Positions 26,757 through 35,344 are shown, numbered from the stretch's first letter. The stretch: 38,016 nucleotides of DNA from Crocinitomicaceae bacterium (GCA_020436025.1 JAGQYP010000038.1:1-38016); one strand, 5' to 3'. Made by a program: numbers and translations. Notes: generated by a model not told the origin, from the letters alone.

Positions 26757-27821
26757 TCAACTAACATTCACTTCTCTCAACACTTTCTCCACCATTCCAA
26801 CTTTGACTTCGACGTCGTATTCGCACTTTCCGATTTCGGTGATTAGTGCGCATAGAATTTTGTCTTCTTTATTTTTCTTGTCGAATTGGATGAGGTGCAT
26901 GATCTCCTCGATTTCTTCATCCTCAAGTTTGATGGGAGGGTAAATGGACAAAATGAACTCTTCAATTTCTTTGGATTCATCTGCTGAAAGCATTCCTAGT
27001 TCCGTAGCAATTTTAGCTTCGACCATCATTCCCCAGGCGACTCCTAGTCCGTGAATGATGGGAGCTTTGGTCAAGTACATTCCTTCGATGGCATGGCCAA
27101 CAGTATGCCCAAAATTCAAAATTTTTCGAAGTCCACTCTCCTTGAAGTCTTTTTCCACGACTTCCTTTTTGATCTCAATAGATCTTTTGATGAGGTCGAT
27201 GCGACTAGGAACTACATCTGGTTTTGTTTCTTTCAGGGCTTCCCAATGAGCTTTGTCTGCAATAAGTCCGTGTTTGAGCATCTCTGCATATCCTGAGAAA
27301 ATCTGAATTGGTTCCAGTGTATTAAGGAATTCTGGATCAATGTAGAGTGCTTTAGGTTCCGCAAATACCCCGATTTGATTTTTCAAACTTCCTAAATCCA
27401 CTCCGGTTTTTCCTCCAATACTTGCATCTACCATGGAAAGTAGGGTAGTAGGTATATTGATAAAATCGATCCCTCTTTTGTAGATGGAAGCCATAAAACC
27501 TCCCATATCTGTAATTACGCCACCACCCAGGTTGATCATTAAATCATTTCGAGATAAATTGTGTTCTGAAATCACATTGAGGATTTGTTCCACCAAAGGC
27601 AAATTTTTATACTGCTCCCCAGCCGGTAATTGCAATACTTGTGCTTCTTGCAATTCAGGAAATTGGTTCAATATTTTTTCCAAACAATAGTCGTAAGAAT
27701 TCTCATCCGTAATCATGACCACTTTAGCGTTCGGGTAGTTTTTGGATAAGAGACTTTTCAATCCCCACTCTTGGATTGAGCCTAATTCAATGGCGTAATT
27801 TTTAGTTTGAATGATGTCCAT
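26757..27821 (-). CDS. aroB: 3-dehydroquinate synthase
   Basis: AroB is the second enzyme of the shikimate pathway: it converts DAHP to 3-dehydroquinate using NAD and a divalent metal in the cytoplasm. The 354 aa length is normal. Family blocks are Asn-Leu-Gly-Gly-Gly-Val-Ile-Thr-Asp-Met-Gly-Gly-Phe near 97-109, Pro-Thr-Thr-Leu-Leu-Ser-Met-Val-Asp-Ala-Ser-Ile-Gly-Gly-Lys-Thr-Gly near 123-139, and Asn-Phe-Gly-His-Thr-Val-Gly-His-Ala near 237-245 with the metal-binding histidines. Its ATG overlaps the stop of the CpsB-type phosphatase by one base, making it the last gene of a three-gene operon. No other aro gene is nearby. Confidence 0.96.
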   Translation of the reverse strand: MDIIQTKNYAIELGSIQEWGLKSLLSKNYPNAKVVMITDENSYDYCLEKILNQFPELQEAQVLQLPAGEQYKNLPLVEQILNVISEHNLSRNDLMINLGGGVITDMGGFMASIYKRGIDFINIPTTLLSMVDASIGGKTGVDLGSLKNQIGVFAEPKALYIDPEFLNTLEPIQIFSGYAEMLKHGLIADKAHWEALKETKPDVVPSRIDLIKRSIEIKKEVVEKDFKESGLRKILNFGHTVGHAIEGMYLTKAPIIHGLGVAWGMMVEAKIATELGMLSADESKEIEEFILSIYPPIKLEDEEIEEIMHLIQFDKKNKEDKILCALITEIGKCEYDVEVKVGMVEKVLREVNVS

Positions 27822-28561
27822 TACAGTGTCTTATTCAGCAATCCTGGTTTGTTCAGAATTTGGTGTACGTACTTATTCGTTTTCAGACTTTCCATGGCCA
27901 TCAGGTGTTCAAATCGGTGACAATCTGAACCTACTAAATCGATCAGATCTCTTTCGATCAGACTCTGAGCCATTTTCTGAATATCTTTTCCGTAGCCTCC
28001 GGTAAGTGAGTTGAGGTTCAATTGCAAAAGTACCCCTCTATTGATATAATCTTCAATTTTGTCCCATTTATTGACGTAGTATGGATAGCGTTCTACGTGT
28101 GCTAAAATAGGTTGGTAACCTGCGGAAGTCAGTTCGAAAATTACTTCTTTGACATTGGCAGGTTCGTATTGAAAAGACAATTCAAACAAAACATAATTCT
28201 TTCCAAAAGTGAGCAAATCCTTCTTTCCAATTAAATCCTGAAACATGGTGTCGGTGTAGTATTCTGCGGCTGCTTCAATTTCAATTTGCAAGCCCACTTT
28301 TTGAATAGCTTCCCGAACTTTTTCAAGTCCACCATAAATGATTTCTCGATTATTATTGAAGTAATCGCTCATGATATGGGGAGTAGTAATTACCTTTTTA
28401 TAACCCAGATCTTGAAATTTGTGCAACATGTTCAAAGTATCTTCCATGCTTCTGGATCCGTCATCAATTCCAGGAATCAAATGCGAATGCACATCCGTTT
28501 TGATGATCCCAAAATCAATCGGTTCCAATGGCTTGTTAAATAAATTTGAAAATATGCCCAT
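27821..28561 (-). CDS. CpsB/CapC-type PHP tyrosine-protein phosphatase
   Basis: This 246 aa metal-dependent PHP-fold phosphatase opens with Asp-Val-His-Ser-His-Leu-Ile-Pro-Gly-Ile-Asp-Asp-Gly-Ser (Asp23, His25, His27). It also has Thr-Thr-Pro-His near 60, Ala-His-Val-Glu-Arg-Tyr-Pro near 155-161 and Gly-Ser-Asp-Cys-His near 212-216, all metal-site blocks of the family. Such enzymes remove phosphate from the tyrosine tail of Wzc-like kinases and so control capsule or EPS export. The likely target is the kinase at 18786-21167, in a separate operon (inference). It overlaps both neighbours by one base (GGGPS upstream, aroB downstream). Confidence 0.92.
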   Translation of the reverse strand: MGIFSNLFNKPLEPIDFGIIKTDVHSHLIPGIDDGSRSMEDTLNMLHKFQDLGYKKVITTPHIMSDYFNNNREIIYGGLEKVREAIQKVGLQIEIEAAAEYYTDTMFQDLIGKKDLLTFGKNYVLFELSFQYEPANVKEVIFELTSAGYQPILAHVERYPYYVNKWDKIEDYINRGVLLQLNLNSLTGGYGKDIQKMAQSLIERDLIDLVGSDCHRFEHLMAMESLKTNKYVHQILNKPGLLNKTL

Positions 28562-29259
28562 TACTTTTTTAGTTGGTTGATGTTTGATGTGTTTTCTTCA
28601 ATAAAGGTACCAATTACAACCAGATTCGCACCATTTTCAAAGGCCAATTTTATCTCTTCGGAAGAACGAATTCCACCACCTACGATCAAAGGAATATCAA
28701 GTTTCGATTTCACCTCTCGAATAATTTCCTTCTTAACAGGGATTTTGGCTCCACTTCCGGCTTCCAAATAGATGGCTTTCATTCCCAATAATTCTCCTGC
28801 CACTGAAGTCGCTACAATCGTTTCGATATCATCCTGTGACAAAGGCAAAGTCTGAGATACTTTCTGAACTGAGGTTTCTTTCCCACCATCCACTAAAACA
28901 TAGCCCGTAGGCACAATATCCAAATCCATTTGTTTAAGGGCTAGGGCAGACTTGCGATGTTCACCGATAAGGTATTGGGCATTGTTTCCTGAGATCAAAG
29001 ACAGATATAGCATGCCATCTGCAGCTTCACTTACTTGTTCGTGAGAACCTGGGAAAATATAAACGGGTTGCTCAAAATGGGCTTTTATGGATTTCACACA
29101 TGGATCAATCTGCTTCTTTGAATCTGAACTACCACCAACTAGAATCACGTCAAATAAATCCGCGATCTTTCCTTTCTGATTTAGATAATCTTTTTCAGAA
29201 TACTCTTCCGGATCGATGAGTAAAGCTAGTTTTTTAGAATTTGTGGAAAGTAATGCCAT
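28561..29259 (-). CDS. Geranylgeranylglyceryl phosphate synthase family protein (PcrB/GGGPS)
   Basis: This 232 aa TIM-barrel prenyltransferase joins a polyprenyl diphosphate to glycerol 1-phosphate. Family blocks are Ile-Asp-Pro near 15-17, Val-Gly-Gly-Ser near 41-44, Thr-Gly-Tyr-Val-Leu-Val-Asp-Gly-Gly at 118-126, Tyr-Leu-Glu-Ala-Gly-Ser-Gly at 164-170, and Gly-Gly-Gly-Ile-Arg-Ser at 194-199 for phosphate binding. It is archaeal-like, but bacterial members are known in Bacteroidota (group II GGGPS) and in Bacillus (PcrB). Prenyl chain length and the final product cannot be read from sequence. The ATG lies just behind a TACCTTTG promoter box. It leads the operon with the phosphatase and aroB. 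Confidence 0.9.
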   Translation of the reverse strand: MALLSTNSKKLALLIDPEEYSEKDYLNQKGKIADLFDVILVGGSSDSKKQIDPCVKSIKAHFEQPVYIFPGSHEQVSEAADGMLYLSLISGNNAQYLIGEHRKSALALKQMDLDIVPTGYVLVDGGKETSVQKVSQTLPLSQDDIETIVATSVAGELLGMKAIYLEAGSGAKIPVKKEIIREVKSKLDIPLIVGGGIRSSEEIKLAFENGANLVVIGTFIEENTSNINQLKK

Positions 29260-29264
29260 TAAAG

Positions 29265-29272
29265 CAAAGGTA
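29265..29272 (-). promoter_or_regulatory. Possible -7 box for the GGGPS operon
   Basis: The minus strand reads TACCTTTG, a full TAnnTTTG match, ending five bases before the ATG at 29259. The message would be almost leaderless. No clear -33 TTTG is present at 18-21 bases, so support is partial. Confidence 0.4.
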
Positions 29273-29274
29273 TA

Positions 29275-29388
29275 TTTTAGATTTTAGATTTCGGATTTTA
29301 GATTAGGAAAAATGGGCTTGTTTGATTTTAGGACTTTAGGATTTTAGGATTTTATGATTTTATGAGATTATGATTTTATGAGCTTAGG
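29275..29388. repeat. Degenerate GATTTTAGG-like repeats
   Basis: Short units such as GATTTTAGA, GATTTTAGG, GATTTTATG and GATTATGA recur about twelve times in tandem, with small changes and one break near 29310-29320. The look is of a slipping, low-complexity repeat between genes. No coding frame is kept. Confidence 0.5.
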
Positions 29389-29458
29389 ACTGTGTTTGTC
29401 GTTTTTGCACGCGAAGGGGTTCTTTTAGGCTGGCTTCGTCTCTGCCTTCCAAAATCAA

Positions 29459-29486
29459 AAAAGCCCCGACATAAATCGAGGCTTTT
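29459..29486 (-). terminator. Terminator of the type A adhesin gene, possibly two-way
   Basis: The stem runs 29459-29469 against 29476-29486 around a six-base loop, with one wobble or mismatch position. On the minus strand the stem runs into TTTTTT and then GATTTT. On the plus strand TTTTCTTT follows, so it could act both ways. It lies 20 bases after the adhesin stop at 29506. Confidence 0.75.
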
Positions 29487-29505
29487 CTTTATTTGTGTTG
29501 ATCTT

Positions 29506-32500
29506 TTAGTTATTCAAAATAATCACCTTCTTCGTTTCCAAAGCTTGGTTTCCGTTGTATCGGATGAAGTAGGTTCCGTTGTTCAATTCGCTTAGATCTA
29601 CTTTGATCTTCGCTTGGTTCATTTCCAATTCTTTTACAATTTTCCCAAACAGGTCAATTACAGTAATCGTTCCTCCTGCCTGACTCGTTTCAATTGTAAA
29701 CTTTCCGTTGGATGGGTTGGGATAAACAGCGAAGTAGTTCAAATCAGATTCGTCTAAAGAAGCTGGGTAACCTCCATTGAAAATTCCGGCGGATCTGTTA
29801 GATCTTGTTCCGTTGTAATCTTGTGCTTTGGTAGCCAAACAAGAAGACGGGAATACCGCTTGAATCTGATAGAAAACAGATCTTTGTCCGTTGTCTCCAG
29901 GCATGGTGTTGTCTGTGTAATTATAAACAGGGTTGTTCGCTAAAAAAGGCACCGTTGCAATGATGGCATCAGCTACAGTTACACCACTTTCTACAATGAT
30001 TCTTCTCACTCCATACTCCGTCAAGGAAAGCGAACCTCCATATTGATTCCACTGCATGGTAATCGACCCATCTGTATTATTTGGTCCAGTAGCCGGAGTC
30101 ATGTTAAGCGTATCCAAAGACAATTGGATGGTGGCATGATTAGCAGTATAAATTGATAAATTTCCGCATTGGTCAACGGTTCTTAACTGGTAAGTGTAGT
30201 AAGTAGCATTTGGGTCTGTTCCATAATCCACATACTGACTCAAACTAGCAAATTGAACTGAATCTCTGTATTGCCACATCCCGTTAGCTTCCATTCTCCA
30301 GATTTCGTAAAAATCAATCCCTAAACCAGCATTTTTCTCCCAAACAACTACGTTTTGTTGATTATTGTTGAAGTCTTGCTGAACAGTTACCATACAAATC
30401 TCTTGTGGAGCTAAATTGGCACCTGGAATGGTTGTATTAACATAAATAGAGCAATTATTAGCATCGCGTACTTCTACAACATAAGCCCCTGAACTTAGAT
30501 TAATGGGCTGATTTGTTGTACTGAATACAGTTCCTGAACCCAGTCCAGAGCCAGATTGATTCCAATACTTAGTCCAATAATAAGCATAGGGAGCTGTTCC
30601 ACCATTTGCTGTAACAAGTGCAGAACCATTTCCAGGATCAGCTGGATTAGAGCTCAAACAAGCGGAAGGAGTAATATTGGTTACCCCCGCAGTTAAAGGT
30701 GTTGCTCCTCCAGAAATTCCAGAAAGTGAAATGGTAGCAGTATCTGAACAACCATTGGCGTCTACTGCCACGGCCATGTAAGGACCAGGTACAAGATTTG
30801 CAAAGGTTGGCCCTGCTCCTAAGCTAGAATTTTCATCAAACAATTCGTAAGAGTAGGCTGGAGAACCACCAAAGGCAGTTACGGCAATCATACCATCCGC
30901 AGAAGTACATCCTGTTGCATTTGAGGTTGTATGTATAATTTGTAAGGCATCAGGCGCATCAATAGAAAAGGAATCCGTAACTGAGCAAGATCCATTGGAA
31001 ACTGTTACCGTATAAAATCCTTCATAAAGATTGGATGCATCTTCTGTTGTAGCTCCATTCGACCATAAATAAGTGTAAGATCCTGCAGGATTTACTGTAA
31101 TATCGATAGCTCCATCATTACTTCCATCACAGCTTGGTGAAGTCGGACTAGCCGAAATGGATATCCCTGAAGCAGGAACAAAAACATTGGTAAAATTCGA
31201 GCATCCATTGGCATCTGTAATGGTTAACTGGTAGTAACCAGTATATAAATTTTGTGCCGATGAACCGGAAAGTCCGGCTTGAGACCAAGAATAGAAATAG
31301 GGTAAAGTGCCCCCTAAAACTGTTGAAACGATTGATCCATCATTGGAACCACAAGTGGCAGGAGTAACAGCCGTAGCTATCTGAATTGCTGAAGAATCCT
31401 GAATAGTAAAATACTCGGCCTGACTTTGGCATCCATTTGCATCATTTACAAAGACCCAATAATTTCCTGCACTTAAATTGATTATGGAATCAGATGTAGC
31501 CCCATTCGACCAAGTATATGAATAGGGTAAGGCTCCACCAGAAGGATTTACATAAGCAGATCCTGAAAAGCTGGCGTTACAATTCGCATTTGCAGTATTT
31601 AAATTCAAACTGATTAGAGAGTCATTTGAAGGAATTGTAAAAAGATTTGAGAAAACTGGACAGCTATTGGCATCAATTACTCTGAAAAGATATCCCGTTC
31701 CTGCAGGAACACCTGAAATATCAATGGTTGAGGTTAAACTTGGTCCTCCGTTAAACCAGTTGTAGCTGTATGGAGGGTTTCCACCAGAAACTGAAAGTCC
31801 CGAAATGGCTCCATCAGAATTTCCACAACCTGTTGGAGTGATTACAATGCTTGCTGAATCTATCACGATTTGCGTTGCTTGTCCCACAGTAACAGTGTCA
31901 TAAAAATTACATCCTGCATTATCCTGAATATAAATGAAATAATCTCCTGCCCAGATGTTTGAAAGATCTTGAGTTGTTTCATTAAATGCACCTGAATTGG
32001 ACCATTGGTAGGTGTAAGGTGCAGTTCCACCAGAAACAGAAGTTGTAATTGCTCCTGTACCCGCGCTGTAACACGTGGCATCAGTAACTGAAAAGTTTGC
32101 TGATAATAAAGAACAAGGGGAAAGATATTCAATCGCACCTATATCTCGACCACTACCAACAATTCCGAGCCCAAAGTAGTCCGTTAATGGTGCGTAGGTA
32201 GCGTCCGCACTATCTATAGCCGTAATGGAAGCAGAAGTGAGTTCGCTTATACTTAACATGGGGTCGGCATTACTATAAAAAATTGGAAAAGTTTGAGATG
32301 AAGGATCCGTGGTTCCTATAATATTTTTAGAATATAAAGCAGAACCTGTGTTATTATCCTGTCTGAAATCATAAGAATTTCCATAAATGATATTGTTGTG
32401 AATAGCAATATTCGACATATTGGAGTTGGCATCGTACAATAAAAGTCCCACTTCATTCCCATCTTGAACAGTGTTATTCACAAATCTCGAAATTCCTCCA

Positions 32501-33207
32501 GGACTTACTGGATCAACAATAACCACCGAAGCCATTCCAGGGTTAGCCGCCTGATTTTCAAAAATGTTGTTGGTCACTTCAAAATAATTCGATTGTATGT
32601 AAGCTCCCGCTCCTCTTTGCCCCGTAAACAGACATTCGTTTACCTTCAAATATTCGAGGTTGACCTGACAATTAAGAGCATAAAGATTGTTAGAAAACTT
32701 ACAAAAATCATTTAAAATCACCGTGTTTTGAGCAGCGTCTATAAAAACTGCAAATTGGAGCCGAGTAAATTCCACTCTTTCAAATAAAAGGGTGTCACCT
32801 GTTGTCCCTAAATCTTGTGCAATTCCAAAACAGGAATCTTGAGATGCGGATATCATGTGAAATTGAAAAAATCTAAAATTTCCAGGGGTGGAGTTATATA
32901 TTTGAATAATTCCGCTCCCAGTAAGCGGATCACGCCCTACTAAAAATGTAGTATCTTGACCTCTACCAATAATTGTTACGCCTTCCGTAATTACAATCGT
33001 CGAATCAAAGAATATCGAATCTGTAGCAGATCCTGCTCCAAATCGAATCGTATCATGACCGGGATTTGCATTCGCTTGATTTATCTGATACCTGAAGCTT
33101 AAATTATCAGCTGGGTTGTCTGTCGTAGACTCTACATAATAAGTGGTCTGACCAAAGACTAAAGAAGTTAAAACCAATGCAAATAGCAGAAGAGTAGATT
33201 TATACAT
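29506..33207 (-). CDS. SprB-repeat surface adhesin with type A T9SS sorting domain
   Basis: This 1233 aa secreted protein has a signal peptide (1-19), then a right-handed beta-helix-like part (about 20-370) with many Asn/Ile turns. About seven SprB-type repeats follow, each with a Gly-Gly-x-x-Pro-Tyr-x-Tyr-x-Trp core and a later Asp-Ala-Asn-Gly-Cys block. A fibronectin-like stretch (about 950-1110) leads to the type A T9SS sorting domain at 1157-1233 (Tyr-Pro-Asn-Pro-Ser-Asn-Gly, then Gly-Thr-Tyr-Phe-Ile-Arg, ending Lys-Lys-Val-Ile-Ile). SprB is the mobile gliding adhesin of flavobacteria, and this protein may likewise act in adhesion or motility (inference). It is transcribed alone: gaps on both sides and its own terminator. 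The start is ATG. Confidence 0.93.
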   Translation of the reverse strand: MYKSTLLLFALVLTSLVFGQTTYYVESTTDNPADNLSFRYQINQANANPGHDTIRFGAGSATDSIFFDSTIVITEGVTIIGRGQDTTFLVGRDPLTGSGIIQIYNSTPGNFRFFQFHMISASQDSCFGIAQDLGTTGDTLLFERVEFTRLQFAVFIDAAQNTVILNDFCKFSNNLYALNCQVNLEYLKVNECLFTGQRGAGAYIQSNYFEVTNNIFENQAANPGMASVVIVDPVSPGGISRFVNNTVQDGNEVGLLLYDANSNMSNIAIHNNIIYGNSYDFRQDNNTGSALYSKNIIGTTDPSSQTFPIFYSNADPMLSISELTSASITAIDSADATYAPLTDYFGLGIVGSGRDIGAIEYLSPCSLLSANFSVTDATCYSAGTGAITTSVSGGTAPYTYQWSNSGAFNETTQDLSNIWAGDYFIYIQDNAGCNFYDTVTVGQATQIVIDSASIVITPTGCGNSDGAISGLSVSGGNPPYSYNWFNGGPSLTSTIDISGVPAGTGYLFRVIDANSCPVFSNLFTIPSNDSLISLNLNTANANCNASFSGSAYVNPSGGALPYSYTWSNGATSDSIINLSAGNYWVFVNDANGCQSQAEYFTIQDSSAIQIATAVTPATCGSNDGSIVSTVLGGTLPYFYSWSQAGLSGSSAQNLYTGYYQLTITDANGCSNFTNVFVPASGISISASPTSPSCDGSNDGAIDITVNPAGSYTYLWSNGATTEDASNLYEGFYTVTVSNGSCSVTDSFSIDAPDALQIIHTTSNATGCTSADGMIAVTAFGGSPAYSYELFDENSSLGAGPTFANLVPGPYMAVAVDANGCSDTATISLSGISGGATPLTAGVTNITPSACLSSNPADPGNGSALVTANGGTAPYAYYWTKYWNQSGSGLGSGTVFSTTNQPINLSSGAYVVEVRDANNCSIYVNTTIPGANLAPQEICMVTVQQDFNNNQQNVVVWEKNAGLGIDFYEIWRMEANGMWQYRDSVQFASLSQYVDYGTDPNATYYTYQLRTVDQCGNLSIYTANHATIQLSLDTLNMTPATGPNNTDGSITMQWNQYGGSLSLTEYGVRRIIVESGVTVADAIIATVPFLANNPVYNYTDNTMPGDNGQRSVFYQIQAVFPSSCLATKAQDYNGTRSNRSAGIFNGGYPASLDESDLNYFAVYPNPSNGKFTIETSQAGGTITVIDLFGKIVKELEMNQAKIKVDLSELNNGTYFIRYNGNQALETKKVIILNN

Positions 33208-33284
33208 AATCGTTTAGTTTAAAGTTGGGCGTAAAGGTAGTAAATCTACCTCAATAAGAGCGAGTTGTGATTAAAAAAAAGAAA

Positions 33285-33866
33285 CTAAATCGTGAAGGAA
33301 ATCACATGATCCTTAAAAATTGTACTGCGCAGCATAATGGTTTCTTTTACAAGGCCATTGACTCGGTATTCGGCTTTGAAATTTTCATCATTTATTTTCT
33401 CGATCCATATTTGTTCTGCAAAAAGGACTCCAGGACGAGAAAGATACTTGTAAACCGCTTCTTTAAGTGTCCATAGTCTTGTGATTTCCAGATCCGAAAC
33501 ATCAAAAACCAACTCCGATTTATTTTGAAATTTACTTTTGATTCTTCTAGGTTTTTCAGAAATGATTTCGATATCCATGCCTACCATTTTAGAAGGATGA
33601 TAACAGATACCAAATAAACTTCCAGAGTGGGAAATACTGACATCTCCTTTTTCCAATGTGGGTCGGCCAATAGGGTCTTTTTTTAGTTCTTCGATTCGTA
33701 ATTCCTGGTGAATAAGGCTTCTTGTGAAAATGATTTCCTTTCTCCTTTTTTCTGAATGACAGTTTTCCAAATCTTGCTGAACGATGGGGTGATTGATACT
33801 GAGGGAACAGTCGTAGTTTTCATCAGCAATAATGACCAAAGGGGATTCTGAAAGTACTTTTTTCAC
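33285..33866 (-). CDS. Sfp-type 4'-phosphopantetheinyl transferase
   Basis: This 193 aa enzyme moves the phosphopantetheine arm of CoA onto a serine of carrier proteins. The two family motifs are present: Gly96-Met-Asp98-x-Glu100 and Trp132-Thr-Leu-Lys135-Glu136-x3-Lys140, with Ser-Ile-Ser-His at 77-80 in front. The length fits a compact Sfp-like member. The start is GTG at 33866; no in-frame ATG lies nearby. It follows the Rieske gene by 17 bases. No polyketide or peptide synthetase is in the window, so its carrier protein is unknown; it may serve the fatty-acid carrier or an aryl-polyene-type pathway elsewhere. Confidence 0.88.
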   Translation of the reverse strand: MKKVLSESPLVIIADENYDCSLSINHPIVQQDLENCHSEKRRKEIIFTRSLIHQELRIEELKKDPIGRPTLEKGDVSISHSGSLFGICYHPSKMVGMDIEIISEKPRRIKSKFQNKSELVFDVSDLEITRLWTLKEAVYKYLSRPGVLFAEQIWIEKINDENFKAEYRVNGLVKETIMLRSTIFKDHVISFTI

Positions 33867-33883
33867 TATGCAAAGATAATTTT

Positions 33884-34876
33884 CTATGCGAGAGCGGGAT
33901 CAAATTGCTGCGCCCATTTTCGGTATTGCAATATTGGACCATCTCCTTTTGAGAGTAATGGAGGATGAACATAAATCTTATTTTCCCAGATTTCACGATC
34001 CATGCCCACATCTTTGACAAATTCTCTAAATAGGATGTTAAAAACAATCTGATTTAGAAAAGCTTTTGGAAGCAAAATAGCTAAAGGGTGCAATTTTTTA
34101 GGGTGATCTATTTTACGCATGCATGCCCCTATTTTTAGTTCAATTTGATGGTTTCCAATGGGTCTGGGTAGTATGAGATGGTAGCTTTCTAAATCCATGG
34201 GTGAAACTTGGGCTTTGATTACAGCAAGTCCTGGGCCTTGAAGATGTAAGGAGAATTCAGCATCCACAGCTTTGGCTCCCACAAAATTACCTTCTCGATG
34301 TATGCCATATTTGGTTTTCAATTCGTGTGCTTCGAGAGCTAATGGATCGATCGCATAGGTCTCATCGTATTTATGTACAAATTGAAAATGACCCAAATCC
34401 ACAGTATTTTCAAAAATATCGATCACATTGGAATTCAAGATCCATGAATGCCATTTGAATGGGGTTGTGTTTCCAAATTCAGGTATTTCTGGTTTCCAAG
34501 AAGGAGCATCTCCATTTGGATGGAAAAAAACAAAAACAAGATCTTGGATTACTTTAACGGGCCAGTTGCGACTGTTTATTTTTGGATCTGCTGGTGTCTG
34601 ATAACCCGAGACAACACATTCTCCCTTGGTATTAAATTGAAAACCATGAAATGGACATTCCACACATTCTCCTACAACTCTTCCTCCTTTTCCAATGTGA
34701 GCCCCCATGTGTTTGCAATAGGCGTCCACTACTCCGATATCTCCGCTTTCAGTTTTGAAAAGAACCAATTCCTGACCAGCTAAATTTTTAGTCAAAACCC
34801 GATCAGAAACAAATTCACTAAGATGTGCTAAGGCATACCAACCAATTGAGTTTTCAGGGAGTACATAAGGAGTCAT
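33884..34876 (-). CDS. Rieske non-haem iron oxygenase (KshA/DAF-36-like)
   Basis: This 330 aa protein has an N-terminal Rieske [2Fe-2S] domain with Cys54-x-His56 and Cys74-x2-His77 (17 residues between the pairs). The C-terminal catalytic domain has Asp160-x2-His163-x4-His168 and a later Asp-Arg-Glu-Ile-Trp-Glu-Asn-Lys block near 292-299, as in steroid-type oxygenases (KshA, cholesterol 7-desaturase). Such enzymes hydroxylate or desaturate ring compounds using O2 and electrons from a reductase. No reductase or ferredoxin gene is nearby, and the substrate is unknown. Start ATG. The SRPBCC gene ends 38 bases upstream and the PPTase gene follows, so the three probably share a message. Confidence 0.88.
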   Translation of the reverse strand: MTPYVLPENSIGWYALAHLSEFVSDRVLTKNLAGQELVLFKTESGDIGVVDAYCKHMGAHIGKGGRVVGECVECPFHGFQFNTKGECVVSGYQTPADPKINSRNWPVKVIQDLVFVFFHPNGDAPSWKPEIPEFGNTTPFKWHSWILNSNVIDIFENTVDLGHFQFVHKYDETYAIDPLALEAHELKTKYGIHREGNFVGAKAVDAEFSLHLQGPGLAVIKAQVSPMDLESYHLILPRPIGNHQIELKIGACMRKIDHPKKLHPLAILLPKAFLNQIVFNILFREFVKDVGMDREIWENKIYVHPPLLSKGDGPILQYRKWAQQFDPALA

Positions 34877-34914
34877 GAAATAAAAATATCAATTTGAATT
34901 CAATTTGCCGAAGT

Positions 34915-35307
34915 TCAAGACTGAAAATATTCTTTCATGGGTTTAAAATAGTGTTCTGTCCAACCAATATTATAATCCGGTTGATTTGCTGGGATATTTT
35001 GGTGAATCAAAGTGAGTTCGCAACCATCTTCTGTAGGAGTGAGTTGGATGGTGACAAGGGAATCTTCATCTTCTTCATCGAATTCATCTGTCCGCCATTG
35101 CATAACAATTAAATGATCTTCCTCCAGTTCAATGATTTTACCAGAAATATACCCATCCCAGGCGGTAAATTCGGAGTTGATTTTGGGTTCGATTTCGGCT
35201 TCTCCACCAGTCATTTCTGAATGTTTGTTACTATTCAGCCAGGAGCTGTACACTTTTTTTGCCGGTACATGAAAGTGTTCTATTTTGGTAAACTCAGTTA
35301 ATTGCAT
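34915..35307 (-). CDS. SRPBCC (AHSA1-like) domain protein
   Basis: This 130 aa START-fold protein has the AHSA1-type layout: an N-terminal strand ending in Val-Pro-Ala-x-x-Val-Tyr-x-x-Trp, a middle Gly-Tyr-Ile-Ser-Gly-Lys-Ile and Met-Gln-Trp-Arg, and a C-terminal helix Gly-Trp-x-x-His-Tyr-Phe-x-Pro-Met. Such folds bind a hydrophobic ligand in a deep pocket. The real ligand is unknown. It is the first gene of the trio with the Rieske oxygenase and the PPTase; a substrate-holding role for the oxygenase is possible but not shown. The start is ATG, with no clear promoter box upstream (nearest TTTATTTG, one mismatch). Confidence 0.82.
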   Translation of the reverse strand: MQLTEFTKIEHFHVPAKKVYSSWLNSNKHSEMTGGEAEIEPKINSEFTAWDGYISGKIIELEEDHLIVMQWRTDEFDEEDEDSLVTIQLTPTEDGCELTLIHQNIPANQPDYNIGWTEHYFKPMKEYFQS

Positions 35308-35344
35308 ATGTAAGGATCAGAATAACTGTAATTTACAAATAAAA

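Larger units (their letters stand above)
29260..29505. other. Gap with degenerate repeats and terminator
   Basis: This 246-base gap lies between the type A adhesin and the GGGPS gene. It holds a promoter box (29265-29272), a run of degenerate GATTTTAGG-like units (29275-29388) and a hairpin terminator (29459-29486). No gene is seen. Confidence 0.6.

Noticed and set aside
33208..33284. Terminator after the phosphopantetheinyl transferase gene
   Set aside because: There is a T-rich tract on the minus strand but no stable stem in front of it; the 5-base GGTAG/CTACC dyad at 33236-33250 lies on the wrong side and has no T tract.
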